Source: Xenopus tropicalis | Taxonomy: Eukaryota > Chordata > Amphibia > Anura > Pipidae | Direction: 5' to 3' | Assembly: GCF_000004195.4 (NCBI RefSeq) | Contig: NC_030677.2 | Span: 98,670,829-98,734,828, forward strand | DNA length: 64,000 bases | Notes under the pieces: generated by a model | What the model was told of the DNA's origin: nothing | The model's database searches: none | What the model saw: only the letters and a program-made list of their open reading frames with translations | Position numbers and translations under genes: made by a program | Shown here: positions 1-11,770 of the stretch, piece after piece | Layout of the letters: every line of letters starts with the position of its first letter | How positions within the stretch are numbered: the first letter of the stretch is position 1

Positions 1-3000
1 AAGCTTTCAAGGAACTTGGTCGTATGGTGCAAATGCATATGAAGGCAGACAAGGCCCAAACCAAGCTCATCATCCTTCAGCAGGCCGTGCAGGTCATAAT
101 GACTCTGGAGCAGCAAGTGCGAGGTATCCCCTACCAGCCATCCACTGTTGTATCTAGCTTGCCATTACAAGTCTTCTTTCTGTTACTTCCACTTTGCCTT
201 GTGTCTTTTTCATACTTTAACCATGATAATCAATATTCCATTTTTTTCCCAATCTATAATTCATATTCTAATTTTTCCCCAATCTATAATATGTATCACT
301 TTAACACATCAGCCATCTCTCTCCATGCAATGAAACCACAATCGGTTTTCTGAACCTCTTGTAGTTCGAAGCATCATCATTCTCAGTCATTTTCTATCCT
401 TCTCTACACCAGAGCCTCGTTTTCCTTTATTACCTTTCACTCCCTTAAAAGCACCAGTTCATTTCTGAGATGAGTAATTTACTGCTCCACTATTAGGAGA
501 ATCAAGTTTTTCCTTGTTAGTGAGTCCTTATTTATTATACCCAGTATCCACTATAGCAACAGCATTAACTTCAAATATTTTTTTGGCGCCTTTCTTTTCA
601 ACACTTGATATCGCTACAATTTTACAAGTCTCACCTGTGTTATTGTCCCTTAACCTTGCAGCTTTAAAGAGAAATACATCAAGCAATATAAGGACACAAA
701 TTATGTTGGAGTATGACCATAAAATAGTATACTGTAAAAATCGTGACTGAACCATATTTTTTCGAGTATTTGTGTTCAGCAGACATTTATACCTTGAAAA
801 CAATATAATTTGTAAAACACACCAATTGTATAATTTTGCAATGTTGTGTGATTATTATGTTTTATCCATTTTGATACATTACCCTTCAAGCAAATATATT
901 TTTGTTATATGGTGATATTGGTCTGTATTCACCTGTAGTAAACAAGCTGCTCTTACATATAGTTTTTGGTAGTTGAGGTTGACCAATTTTGCTCAAGTAA
1001 ATCCTACCTGTCTGGCAAAAAAAATTAAATCTGAAGCTGTCTCTAGTTTGCTTCTGAAGCAGGAGATATTGCTTCCAGAGTCCAAAATGGCAGGTTTGGC
1101 TGTCAACTAATACTGTGCTATAAAGCAGGTCATGCACAGTTGCAGTTCAGGTTTTGTCGCAGAAAGTAGATGTTTTGGGCCCCCTGCTAATTGCTGCTGT
1201 CTTTGTTTTAGACTGAAGTAGAGCAGTGCTTTCTTTTATTACTGTCACATTCCCTCTAGGCTTTGTGCTTCAGCATGCGCACAACTGTTTATATCACCAG
1301 TTCAAGTCTTTCTTGAGTGTACAGCTTTTGTATACACACTCATAAGTAGGGTTTTGAACCAGACAATCTGCTTTAGGCAGGTGCTGTCCAGTTCTGAAAA
1401 GACTGGTTTCATATGATCTGAACATAGCTCAGAAAGAAATATGTGCTTATAAGCTTTCCAAAGAGGTTATACTGAATGATAACATCTTTAAACTATGAGT
1501 TATATAGTAGCAGGTCTAGTAGACCATAAGAGAGGAATACCATAAGCTTTACTGTCTTTTGGCCTCTTTAAATAATTTCTAATTTCTGTGCTTTTTCTTT
1601 ATGTAAAATATTAAGTGGCTGACTAATGTTTTGTTTATGTGCTTCATAGTTGTATTACCATTTATTTATTTATATAGCACCAACAAGCATTTACATTAAA
1701 AACCTTGTTGTGTCTGTTATTATTGTGGACTGTATTTCCACATTATCACTGGTAAAGAAGAGGTCTGTGGCTGGTAAATCTGTGTAGTAGGTGACAGTGC
1801 TACATACAAAAGAAATATAGGCAACATTGAATCTATTTTTCCCCAATGCAAAAATACAAATACACATGAGTTTACATTCATAAACTAACTTTATGGCCAA
1901 GTGCATCATTATATATTTTATTTTTAAAAGTGTGTCTGACACCTACGAAGTTTGTGCAGAATGATATAGCTTTTCTGTTGCTAGTTTTCTATATGCTGTG
2001 CTGTTTTTATTCTAGCCCCTTGTTTAAGGCAACTGTGTCAAAAGTGTGGGGTGGGGTATAGTGGTTGGAAAAGAAATTCTGGAGAATGCAGTTTGTCCTG
2101 AATCTAAATGCACCTTGGGTCAGGGAAGGGCTGCAAGAGCAATAATATAGTAGTAATTGGTAAAAGAAGTGTTGCTGTTTATCTGCGGACATGCCTACTA
2201 AGACTGATATTTATTTCTTAGATGTTTTAGAACTTTTACCTCTCCACTACCCCAGCATAAGGACTAAGAAACTACATTAATACAATTACAGTTTGTGTAA
2301 AGATCAGGCAGATATATACAATTTGTCTTCCATTTATTTTTAAACATTTTTGGTTAGTTATGTTTCTTTCATAGGGAAATGAATGCTATATATGCATTGT
2401 TGATTAGTTGAGGTAGCAAAATCAAAACTTTAAAATGAGAGAACTATTTGTATCCTTAATATAACAGACATATTCTGCATCACCTTACAAAGTTTATATA
2501 AAATTCACATAAATTTCTGCCCAGGTGGAGCTTAAGCTGGCCATACATGTACCAATATCATTGTACAAAACTCTGTTCTTTATGGTTATTGGTATGTGTA
2601 TGGTGCATCAAAGGACCCGACTGATATGCATGTAGAATGGATATTGGTTGGTTCAGGAATCTGGCAGCTTAGAAAAAGTTTTCTACCGATGCACCCTGTC
2701 TGTCCGCTCAAAGTGCATTGGCATATGAGGAAGTAAAGAGGAACATTGTATTGCAGCCTTTATAGTGTAAGGTCCTTTTCACATTGATACTGTGGTCACT
2801 TTAATCAGGAGCCAATTAACTGGCCTCCATGTTGTTTGAGTGTGGGAGGAAACCTGCAGTAGAGTAGAGGGCATACAGACTTCTTGCTAATGACTTTGCT
2901 TGAATCAAAATAAACTCCTAGATGAAGGTATCCTTCTATTTAGGAAATGTAGAAAACTCACCATATCGAGAGCAGTTTTGCTTGAGTCAAACCTAGGCCT

Positions 3001-3677
3001 TGGCACTAAAGGCAGCAATGTTACCCAATGTGCCATACATTCCACAGCACAGAAATCTATTTTTTTTTTTTGTATACCCTTCTCCCTATGGAACAACCTA
3101 GAAGTTTGTCACTGAAACTAGTTGAAAACATAAAATAAGGCTTTTTTTACAGAAGCCACACAACAGATCAGCAATTATCAGACGTTTTAGATAAAAAGAA
3201 ATATGATTAAAACTGTTACAATACAAACAATACAAAAAATACTAACAATACAAAAATAATTATTGCTATAAAACCTTTAAGGCCGAGTGCATCAGCTGTT
3301 TTTGTTATGGAACCTCCGCTGAAGTATTGTGATTTATTAGGCAGGAAAGAAAATGAGCACTTATTATTGCTATCTTCAGTATACTTTGGGACCTCTGCCT
3401 TTACAATTTTAGTACATGTAAAATCCGTGACAATATGACACTGTTTTACTACGATAATCTTTTATACACATTGCATAAGGAAATATTAGAAAAATCATGA
3501 TGTTGCACCTTATGATTACCCCTACCCACTTCTTTCATAGAGCGCAACTTGAATCCTAAAGCTGCCTGTCTCAAGAGGCGTGAGGAAGAGAAAGTTTCAG
3601 GTGTTGACCCTCAAATGGGCCTGTCTGGAGGACACCCTGGAGTTGGGGACTCTCACAACCCAGTGGGACACATGTGA
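1..3677 (+). CDS. tcf3: TCF3 (E2A), 3' end: E12-type bHLH exon and last coding exon
   Basis: Class I bHLH transcription factor that binds E-boxes as a homo- or heterodimer in the nucleus. Only the C-terminal part is in the window. Coding exon 1-123 opens mid-codon, encodes the loop and helix 2 of the bHLH (AFKELGRM through LEQQVR), and ends at a GT donor at 124 in phase 1. The next exon starts at 3541 after a TTTCATAG acceptor, restores the frame ([18 protein letters not shown]) and ends with HNPVGHM and a TGA at 3675-3677. The residues [11 protein letters not shown] and LQQAVQV match the E12 alternative exon rather than E47. The first base after the stop (3678) is followed at once by a strong donor, GTAAGT, so the 3'UTR is probably in a separate exon at 4697. 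The identification is secure; the upstream gene body lies outside the window. Confidence 0.95.
124..3540 (+). other. tcf3: TCF3 intron between the E12-type exon and the last coding exon
   Basis: AT-rich intron of about 3.4 kb. I see no second bHLH exon of E47 type and no intact mobile element. There are short homopolymers (T run near 3059) and a decayed stretch near 2535-2640 holding TGGCCATACATG-like words that recall the palindromic MITE at 32218. Confidence 0.6.
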
Positions 3678-4091
3678 GGTAAGTTACCGTGAAAACCATA
3701 AAAGATGTATTAGAATTATTATGTTGTTATGGGAATTTGCTGTGGGTAAAAATGTGTACAGTTAAGGTATAAATATAATGTGAAACTATTAGAAACCCAC
3801 AATAACAATGTCTCATAGATTTTAGTGATGTATGTAAATGTATGAAACATAAATTTACATATCTATGTATGCATATATACTATATAGAAGAAACAATATT
3901 GCTGAGCTCATCCACTTTCTGCCCATTTCTGTTTATTGTTATGGGATTTTTATAAGCATATTTATCAGTAGATAAGTTAGAGCTTACCATTTGATAAATA
4001 CTCTTCTAAAAATCGTATAGTGACGAATAGAAAGTAGGGTGGGTTTTTCTGTGGTTAGCTTGAATTTCACATTTTGATAAACCAGGCACAA

Positions 4092-4541
4092 TTAAAGGAG
4101 AAGGAAAGGCTAATAAAGAGTTAATCTCAAGCTGAAGGCATACATTCAGTTGTCTCAGTAGTGCCCTTAAGTCTCCCCATATTTCTGCTGTTCAGATGAT
4201 CAGAAGCCAAACAGGAAGAAAAAACGCTGAGCTGAGTAAAGAAAGTTCCCATAAAGAATCATGCCTGCACCAAGAGCAAGACCGGTGTACATGCTCAGTT
4301 AGACTATGAGGAAGTTTCCTGCTGATTGGCTCAGATCCACATTCCTAAGGGGGGGGGGGAGTTCTTGGCATTCTTGAGAGATGGGAGAGCAGAGAGCTGC
4401 GTGTCTCTGGCAGAGGAAAACAGACACAACTAATCTTTTGACAGAGAAGTCAGTGCAGTGTTTCTGTGAGTGCTTATGGCTGTATTTACATAGACCTTTC
4501 TGATAAAGCTTACTGAGTTTTTACCTTTCTTTCTCCTTTAA
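4092..4541. mobile_element. T2-type MITE (TTAA-flanked), uninterrupted copy
   Basis: The ends are TTAAAGGAGAAGGAAAG and its inverted counterpart CTTTCTTTCTCCTTTAA, with TTAA at both outer edges. Ends beginning TTAAAGG are typical of the Xenopus T2 MITE family. It lies in the predicted 3'UTR intron of TCF3. The interior is the reverse complement of the element at 13023-14995 and so gives that element's empty Tc1 target site (near 4140). Confidence 0.8.
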
Positions 4542-5595
4542 ATCAAGCCGGCTTCTCATGTGTGCACACATGCAAAATATGCTCTTATATAAGGGCCCTA
4601 TGAGTATAGTCCTAGCTATATTTTGGATTTTACATTTACACATTTGTACATTTTTTTTATTATTATTTCTTAAATTTCCAATTTTTTTTTCTGCAGTTTC
4701 CACTGGAGCACTGGAACATTTTTCTCTACGATCCTTTGTTGCTGTTATTGTTTTTTTTATATTATTACAAATTTACTTTTGAATTTTTTTTTTCTTTGTG
4801 TTATGGAAAACCTCCACGACACGGAAGTCTTTGTGGCCTTGACTTTATTTTCCTGGAAATTTCCAATGGGGGATGGACAAAAAAAAACATTGACTCAAAC
4901 TGACAACTTGTCTTTTCTGGACTCTTACAAAGCAAAGGAAGACAATGTGAGAAATTGCCTTAACTGAAAACAAAATCAAATCGGTTTATTTAAAGGAGGC
5001 TGCGGGGGGGAAGAAGGCTTGCCCAGATACTCCCTGCTACTAGTGAGTTGTGGGGAAGCAAGGATATTTTTCTGTCCTTGTACTTACACATCTACAACAA
5101 ACTGACTTTTTTTTAATGAAATGAAAAATGGAAAACTGCGAAAAAAATAAAAAGTTAGGCATCATAGAAAAATGTTTTTAAACTTAGAACAAAATAGAAA
5201 TTATTTTTTTCAGGATTTTTCTTTCTTATGGTAACATTTTTATATAAAAATAAATGCTGAACAAAAATTTTAAAAACAGAAAAGGAACCCCACCCTATAC
5301 ACTTAATTGTAACCCTGCCCCTTATTTCCAACTTGCACACCCTAGTTCTACTTATTTTACTCCCTACACTACCTTTGCTGCGTATCCCCTTCCTTGTGCA
5401 CATGTTGCACTCTTTTATTGGTAAAAAGGAAGCAAGACTAGTCCCACTTTGCACACAAGCGGGATGCAAAGAATGTCAATTGCTTTTCCCATGTCCTGTT
5501 TAGCAAAAAAGGGATTTTGGGGGGCTACTCCAATCATGAACTCTTTGTAAGAGATGAGTGCTTCCCTAATTACATCCAGTGTTGGGGGGAAGTTA

Positions 5596-5599
<4 letters not shown>

Positions 5600-5629
<30 letters not shown>
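5600..5629. repeat. Poly(T) tract
   Basis: Uninterrupted run of 30 T inside the predicted TCF3 3'UTR. Shorter T runs occur near 6330 and 6770. Confidence 0.9.
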
Positions 5630-5633
<4 letters not shown>

Positions 5634-7040
5634 GAACAGAATTATGCTCTCTGCTTTATATTCCACAAAAATATTGTCTTCAACTTAGATAGGGTTATGC
5701 AAGTCTGCAGAACATTGTTTCTGATGGATGCAAGGGGGTGTTGAACAAAGTACCCATCAGATCTATTTGATGAAATGTATTTTCTAAGAATATTACAAAC
5801 TCTTATTGTCCCATGTGTCACATTTAGACTCCCTTTGACTGACCCTTACACTATTATGACTTTTCCTTTTTAAAACCCTTACTGCAATTTTTGTTTTGTT
5901 TTTTTTTTACAAAAATGTCTTGCTGTATTTTTTTAATTCTATATATAAAAAATATTTACTGAAAGACCTGTTTAACTCTCTGAATACATCATACAGCTGT
6001 AGCTCATGGCACATCAGCTGACACCCGATTGAAGACCTACCTGGACTGTCTTTAGTTCTCTCTCCCACAGCTTTTTATAAGGGCTGTGCATCAGTGTAGA
6101 AATATGTAGCATTAAATGTTAGGGTGCAGATACCCTTATTTTTGTAGATATGTGTTGTTTGGAAGGGTTGCAGTGGGATTTTGGAATATTTCTGGAAAAA
6201 CTGCCTTCAGACATTCGTAAATATATATTTTTAATATTTTATTTTAAATATCCTGCCTTTTAACATGTCCAGCTATGCTTATTATTTGTTACTGTCCTTA
6301 ATACTTCTGTCGGTAGTCAACATATTTTTTTTTTTTTTTTTTTTGCAATAGAGTTGAATGTACTGTGAGTTGATCAAAGGGGGTTGTTTGCTCTAGCCAT
6401 AATTCACAAGTGTTGAAGACTTGTGTTATAGAATGGGTTTAATTGTTGTATCTGATTTAGAAACAGAATGCCTTGTGTGTAAGGCCATCACCTTAACAAA
6501 AATAAGCATGGGCAACTCCCAGAATCCTCCTCTAGGTATACCATTCAGCTATGTGTTTTGTTTTTTATTAAGTTTTTTTTCTTTATATGACAAAAACATT
6601 TTGTTCCATATTAGAAAGGCAGGGAATGAAGAGGCCTTAATACCCAAAATCAAGTAATTACAACTCAAAGTATTTTAGAAAGACAATACATATTTTTGTT
6701 GAAGAAGCACAAACAGAAAACAAATGGTATTTCTTTAGTGCCTCGGATATTTTTTTGTTTTGTTCTTGGTTTTTTTTTTTTGGTTTTTTTTTTCTAAATA
6801 ATTTTATATGTGTCAAATCAGCTGGCTGGAATATTTGGAATTTTTAATAACAAAAATAATAATCCTAACTTTTTTTTAAGTAGGTTTTGAGAACTGTCCT
6901 GTACATAAATCTGTGTTGCAGCAATACATGTAAGCTTTTATAACTATATAACTTCTTGAATCCCGTTCTTTCAGATGTTGTATACGATGAATGATAAAAA
7001 GAAAATACATTTAAAAAAAAACAAAAAAAAAAAACATTGT

Positions 7041-7046
7041 AATAAA
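7041..7046 (+). promoter_or_regulatory. Poly(A) signal AATAAA, probable TCF3
   Basis: AATAAA preceded by an A-rich tract, at the end of the T-rich stretch read as the TCF3 3'UTR. It is the last good signal before ordinary intergenic sequence. Confidence 0.5.
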
Positions 7047-7065
7047 AGATTTGCATTGTATTAAA

Positions 7066-9137
7066 TACGGTTTGATTCAGCTTTTCTGATATTGTAAAGC
7101 CCCAAAAGTACAGAAGTCTTATGCTATTTATATTATACAGTTATGGGATCCATTATCCAGAAAGTTCCAAATTATGGGAAGGTAATCTCTCATAGACTTC
7201 ATTTTAATCAATTAATTCCAAATTTTAAAACACATTTCCTGTACTGAAGCCTGTAATTTAAATAGTACTTACTTAAGCATTTGGACACATTTTGCAACAT
7301 TTTGACTAATAGCACTACATCACAAGTTAAGCACAGACCCTCATTAGGTTTGCATGCAAAGAGCTTGAACATATATTAGGTGCTAATAGGAACCCTGTGT
7401 AAGTAAGTCTAAGGGGTACCTGAAAGCAATGATTCAGTAATTTCCAGTCCGCAGTACAAAGTAAGTATACCAGAGATTTATAATGCAGGAATAGGCAAAA
7501 AGTATGTTCAGAGCAAGACCTTATAATTGAACAAGAATGTATACTGCCCCTTTGAAGGAAGAGCAATTTCTAGCATCAGCACAATAATCCAAAAGAGTAT
7601 CACTGATATAAGAATTAATGCAATATGTCTGCACAGTGTCCATTATCTGTGCAGATGTGAGACTACTTGCTAGTTTTGTTTTACTTAACACTAATGCTAG
7701 TTATTGAACAGCTGTGGGTTCTTTTTCTTTGCAGAGTAGAATGACCTATGACCCTGATGTCCAAAATCTTTCTACAAACGCAGCACTTCTGTGTCAATGT
7801 CCCATTCTATAATCTTTGACAAATGGTCCTCTGCCATCACCCACTATCAATATATATGAGAAATTAAGACATTTTCTGCACTGAGCTATAGAAAACAAGG
7901 ATTGTTTGTCCATATATTGCATGGCCAACTACGTCAGTTTTCTCAGGTCTGGCCAGTCCTACATTCACTTTTATCTGACTCATTAAGAATTCTGCTGCTT
8001 CATAATACATTTTACACAGGGACTAAGTTTTGCCTGCAATATGCTTGCTTTCAAGCTTAAAACTCCCAAATGGTTGCCCTCTTTATTGGCCACCACTGGG
8101 ATCACCTGACCCTATATCTGTGAAATACATACATAATGTTTCTATCCATTTGTCTCCGATGAACTTTTTTAGGAATGCGTATTCCTATGGGATTACCTAA
8201 ATCTTTTTCAGTTTAGAGCTGTTCTCTTTGGGATTTCTACATCTCTCAAGTGGTGGTGGAAAGATGGCATGGCTATTGTGCTATATAAAGGTTGCTAATA
8301 TCGGGCTGATTTGATCATTTGGCCCTAGATATAATCGGGTCACAACAACAGGGATACAGCCCATCAGTCCAAGGACTACATCAATAAGCCAATGCGGCCC
8401 TTAATCCAGCAGGAAATTCAGACCAACCCAATTGACATTTGCCTGTTTTTCACCAAAATATCTGTTGGGTAAGCCTGCCAGTGCCACATACACTGGCAAA
8501 CTTCAGACTAGTTTGGCAGCTTATCAGTTGCTTTCAAACAATATTTGAAAAACCTTTTACCCTTATCTACTATAGCATTCCTAGATGATAAACTATATGC
8601 CACTGCCAACTTCTAATGTATGGCCATACATTTTATTTTTTTATCCTATACGACCCCACCCCTTATATATCTTTCTTCCTTCTCCTATAAGGACTAGAAT
8701 TTGCTCCTGTGGTGGAGTTCTATGTTCCACGTGTGTTTAATGCTTACATGCACCTGTGTTAGTACAGCCCTATTAGGAAGAATGGCGTGCTTTTCTTTCT
8801 GCACTCTCCTGTGGTGGGACACACGAGCGAGCAGGAACAAACACCCATGAGTACAAGTCCTTAGATTTAAGGTTCTAATGAGCAGAGCCCTCTTGTAACT
8901 CAGTATTTTTATGTAATCTTTATTGTATAGAGCTGTAAAATGGTTATTCTGCATATTGTAATTACTAATAATATTGGATTCCCAATGAGGGAAAATTGTG
9001 CCTTCAAAGCAAAAAGCTGTAAGAATGGGGATCCCATCAGAGAATCTTAAGTCAAGGGCCTACTGATCACTATTTAGTCCCCCTACTAAATGACGAACGG
9101 GTAAACTGACTGTTTTATGTCCTATCGTTGCCCATTG
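7066..9137. other. Intergenic stretch without a recognisable gene
   Basis: About 2 kb of ordinary AT-rich sequence. A fragment at about 7138-7235 begins with ACAGTTATGGGATCC, one end of a common frog repeat whose opposite end appears at 58621-58646. Decayed palindromic MITE-like words (gctgatttgatcatttgg, tggccataca) lie at about 8300-8640. I see no credible exon. Confidence 0.5.
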
Positions 9138-9307
9138 CAGTAGTTCTCAACCTTCCTAATGCCACAACCCTTTAATACAGTTCCTCATGTTGTGGTGCCC
9201 CCCAACTATAAAATTTTTCCTAAGCCCACCGGAAATATGTGTTTTCCGATGGTCTTAGGCGACTTTGACTTCCAAAGGGGTCCAGACCCACAGGTTGAGA
9301 ACTGCTG
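9138..9307. mobile_element. Short hAT MITE resembling the SPIN family
   Basis: It is 170 bp with inverted ends CAGTAGTTCTCAACC and GGTTGAGAACTGCTG. The interior keeps features I associate with SPIN non-autonomous elements: a stretch reading as fall of T-rich CCCTTTAATACAG, CCTCATGTTGTGG, and TTTCCGATGGTCTTAGG. No clean 8-bp target duplication remains, so it is old or was altered at the edges. The hAT assignment is firm; the SPIN assignment is from memory. Confidence 0.65.
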
Positions 9308-9997
9308 GTTTTTAGAATCATAGTATGCAACATATCCAGTAATGTAATTGTGTGGATCATACACCAGTGTACCCTAAAACCCCCCTTTCTGAAGGCTCCC
9401 AAGTATGCAGTGGAAATATATATCTCAATCAGTTTGTGTTGTGCAATTTAGGACTGGCTATGTATCCAGTATAAATGTGATTTAATTTTATTAGATAAAC
9501 CCCTTTAAAGGGAAAGTTAACCTTTTAAGTAAGTTATAGATGGATTTCTTCAGGCAAACTTTTAACCAGTCTTCTTTACTTGTTTTGTATGGTTTTTAAT
9601 CATTATCCTTCCTATTCTGCATATTGCCAGCCTGGAAATGAAAATATTTGATTGTTGGAGGTCATTTTCCATTTTGGCTTCAAAATGACTGCCTGGTTAA
9701 GCCATAGCCACCAGATAGCTACCAAGATTAAGAGCTGCAGAACATAAGAAAAAAAAACCACATACATACACACAATGAAGACTAAACTATTTATTCTAAG
9801 CACTCCAGTTTGATCCTATTTTTACTCTAACTCTTGTTAGTTAATTATTGTAAGACCCCCTATTTATTACATAGAAATGGAAAGTACAGTATAATTGTGC
9901 TACAGTATATAAATACATTGATTGAATGCCCACTATTGCCCAGGCACTCTGTAGTGTGACAGTGACATGGTATGTGTCATAAAATAGATGGACCACA
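9308..9997. other. Intergenic stretch with one T2-like end
   Basis: A TTAAAGGGAAAG end is visible near 9503, followed by MITE-like sequence (TAAGTTATAGATGG). I cannot place the other end. No gene is visible. Confidence 0.4.
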
Positions 9998-10435
9998 TTA
10001 AAGGGGTGCTTCACATTCACAATTTTTAAAATGTTAAAGGATATCCTATTCCTAGCAACTTAGGACAAGATCTTAATTTTCTTTATAGTTTTGAATTATT
10101 TGCCTTTCTCTGCTACATTTTCTGGCTTTCATATGGGAAGGGGTCACTAAACGTAACAAAAGAGAGAGCACTGTATTAGTGATCCTTATAAAAGATTCAA
10201 TATCTGCACCATTACCTCCCACATAGACCAGGTAAGTTGATCCACAATAGCCAAAATTACATTTAATACATAACTCCAAATCAAATTAACTAACTATGCC
10301 CAGTGGATAAACTATAAAAAGAAAAGAAAAGTTTCCTAGAGAGCAAAATCAAGGATAATTTTGCTTATATGTTCATGAATTATTGAAATCTATATATGCA
10401 GCATTTTATAAATCTGATCCTTATTACTTAATCCT

Positions 10436-10438
<3 letters not shown>

Positions 10439-10466
<28 letters not shown>
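10439..10466. repeat. (TA)n microsatellite
   Basis: Fourteen TA units, near the 3' end of the minus-strand L1-like fragment, where such tails often sit. Confidence 0.9.
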
Positions 10467-10493
10467 GCATTAAACAAAAATGACCTTGTATAT

Positions 10494-10990
10494 TTAAAAG
10501 GGAATCCTGGATTTAGGTTCACTTGTTTTTGCTGTTTTGATGGCCTCTTGCCAGCTAAGCCGATTAAGATAAGAAATGATTTCTGTTATAGGAGGGGTTT
10601 CCTCTTTTAACCGATAATAAAATAATGCTTTTTTAGAGGCAGCCATAAACAAAAATAATAATTTATCAATTTTTTGTGCTAAGGAGACTGGTGAAATGCT
10701 TGATAACACCTCCTCTTTTTTAATGTGTAATAGAGCGAAACTAGGAGATAACTTTATATTTAAATTCAACCTGTGGTTCAAGAACCTTTCCACCATGTTC
10801 CAATACTTCCAACTCTTAAAATGATCCCCAGTTAAACTTGTATTTACAATTAAAAACGCATGGGTTGGAGCACTGAATCCTAAAGGGCAATCCAAAATGA
10901 TCACGGTAAGTAAGAAAAACAAATTGAGCCCCGCCTGCCCAACCAGAGAATGCAAGGGATATCAGGAGGTGATTCTCACACCACACGGAT
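10494..10990 (-). pseudogene. L1/Tx1-like LINE, C-terminal fragment of the reverse-transcriptase ORF
   Basis: The minus strand keeps a 153-codon open frame (10955 to 10494). It contains the pattern found after the zinc-knuckle at the C-terminus of L1-type ORF2 proteins: WNMVERFLNHRLNLNIKLSP, then LLHI, then LLFLFMAASKKALFYY, then PPITEIISYLNRLSWQEAIK. The RT core, endonuclease and ORF1 are absent, so this is a 5'-truncated copy. A (TA)n tract lies near its 3' side (10439-10466). Family placement is by pattern only. Confidence 0.5.
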
Positions 10991-11398
10991 AGAAAGGGAG
11001 ATGTATCAATTGTCAAGTCCTGTTAAGGAAATAATGCTACTTTTCTAGCAACTTAGCACTAGATCTTAATTTTTTTTTATAGTTTTGAATTATTTGCTTT
11101 TCTCTGCTACATTTTCTGGCTTTCATATGGGGGCGGGTCACAATTTTATTTTTATTGTTACTTTTTATTTCTCTCTATGTAGTCCCTCTCCTATTCATAT
11201 TCCAGTCTCTCAGTCAAACTACTGCCTGGATGGTATGATAAACAAAAGCCTAGCAACCAGAAAGCTGCTAAAGTTCCACTGGAGAGCTGCTAAACAGAAA
11301 AACAACTGAAAAACACATAATAAAAAATGAAAACAAATTGCAAATTGACTCAGAATATCAATTTATATGTCACACTAAAGGTTAATTTAACAACCCTT

Positions 11399-11770
11399 TT
11401 AAAGGAGAAGGGTGGCAAAATGTTAGGCACCCCCCAGTGACTTATCGCTTATCTTTTACCCTGGGCTGGTGCCCTTGTTAGGAGAAAACTGCACCAGCCC
11501 GCGGTACCTACAGCGACTGTCTCCTGTTCCTTCTTTTGTCTTCACGCGCATGCGCGGTAGAGTGAAAAGCCGAACTTTAACAAAAGAAGTCTGCTTTTTT
11601 ATCTACTGTGTGTGCACTGGCCCAGGGATTCTGAAGACAGAAAGAAGAGGAAACACTCGGTTTTCTCCTAACGAGCACCAGCCCAGGGTAAAAGGTAAGT
11701 GATTAAATTCACTGGGGGGTGCCTAAGATTTTGGCACCCCCAAGTGACTTAGCCATTACTTCTCCTTTAA
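11399..11770. mobile_element. T2-type MITE with GCACCCCC-rich inner repeats
   Basis: It opens TTAAAGGAGAAGGGTGGC and closes TTCTCCTTTAA. The subterminal parts form an inverted pair (ATGTTAGGCACCCCCCAG against CTGGGGGGTGCCTAAGAT; CACCAGCCC near both ends). It belongs to the same subfamily as 47406-47723. Confidence 0.75.

Larger units (their letters stand above)
4697..7065 (+). other. tcf3: Predicted TCF3 3'UTR-only terminal exon
   Basis: A T-rich tract ending in CTGCAG at 4691-4696 is a strong acceptor, and the last coding exon ends in a perfect donor one base after the stop codon. The sequence after 4697 is T-rich and non-coding, and runs to a poly(A) signal at 7041 followed by GT-rich sequence. 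Other E-protein genes (TCF4) are known to have a non-coding last exon. The end coordinate is an estimate of about 20 bases past the poly(A) signal. Confidence 0.6.
9998..11402. mobile_element. T2-type MITE interrupted by an L1-like fragment
   Basis: The left end is TTAAAGGGGTGCTTCAC at 9998 and the right end CAACCCTTTTAAAGG closes at 11402. About 360 bp of MITE sequence is split by some 0.9 kb of foreign sequence. A segment of about 100 bp is present on both sides of the insert (10045-10146 and 11036-11141, about 90% identical, sharing CTCTGCTACATTTTCTGGC). The right TTAA is shared with the next MITE. Confidence 0.6.

Noticed and set aside
5155..5469. 104-codon minus-strand frame in the TCF3 3'UTR
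   Set aside because: No recognisable domain, low-complexity ends, and it lies within a predicted UTR.
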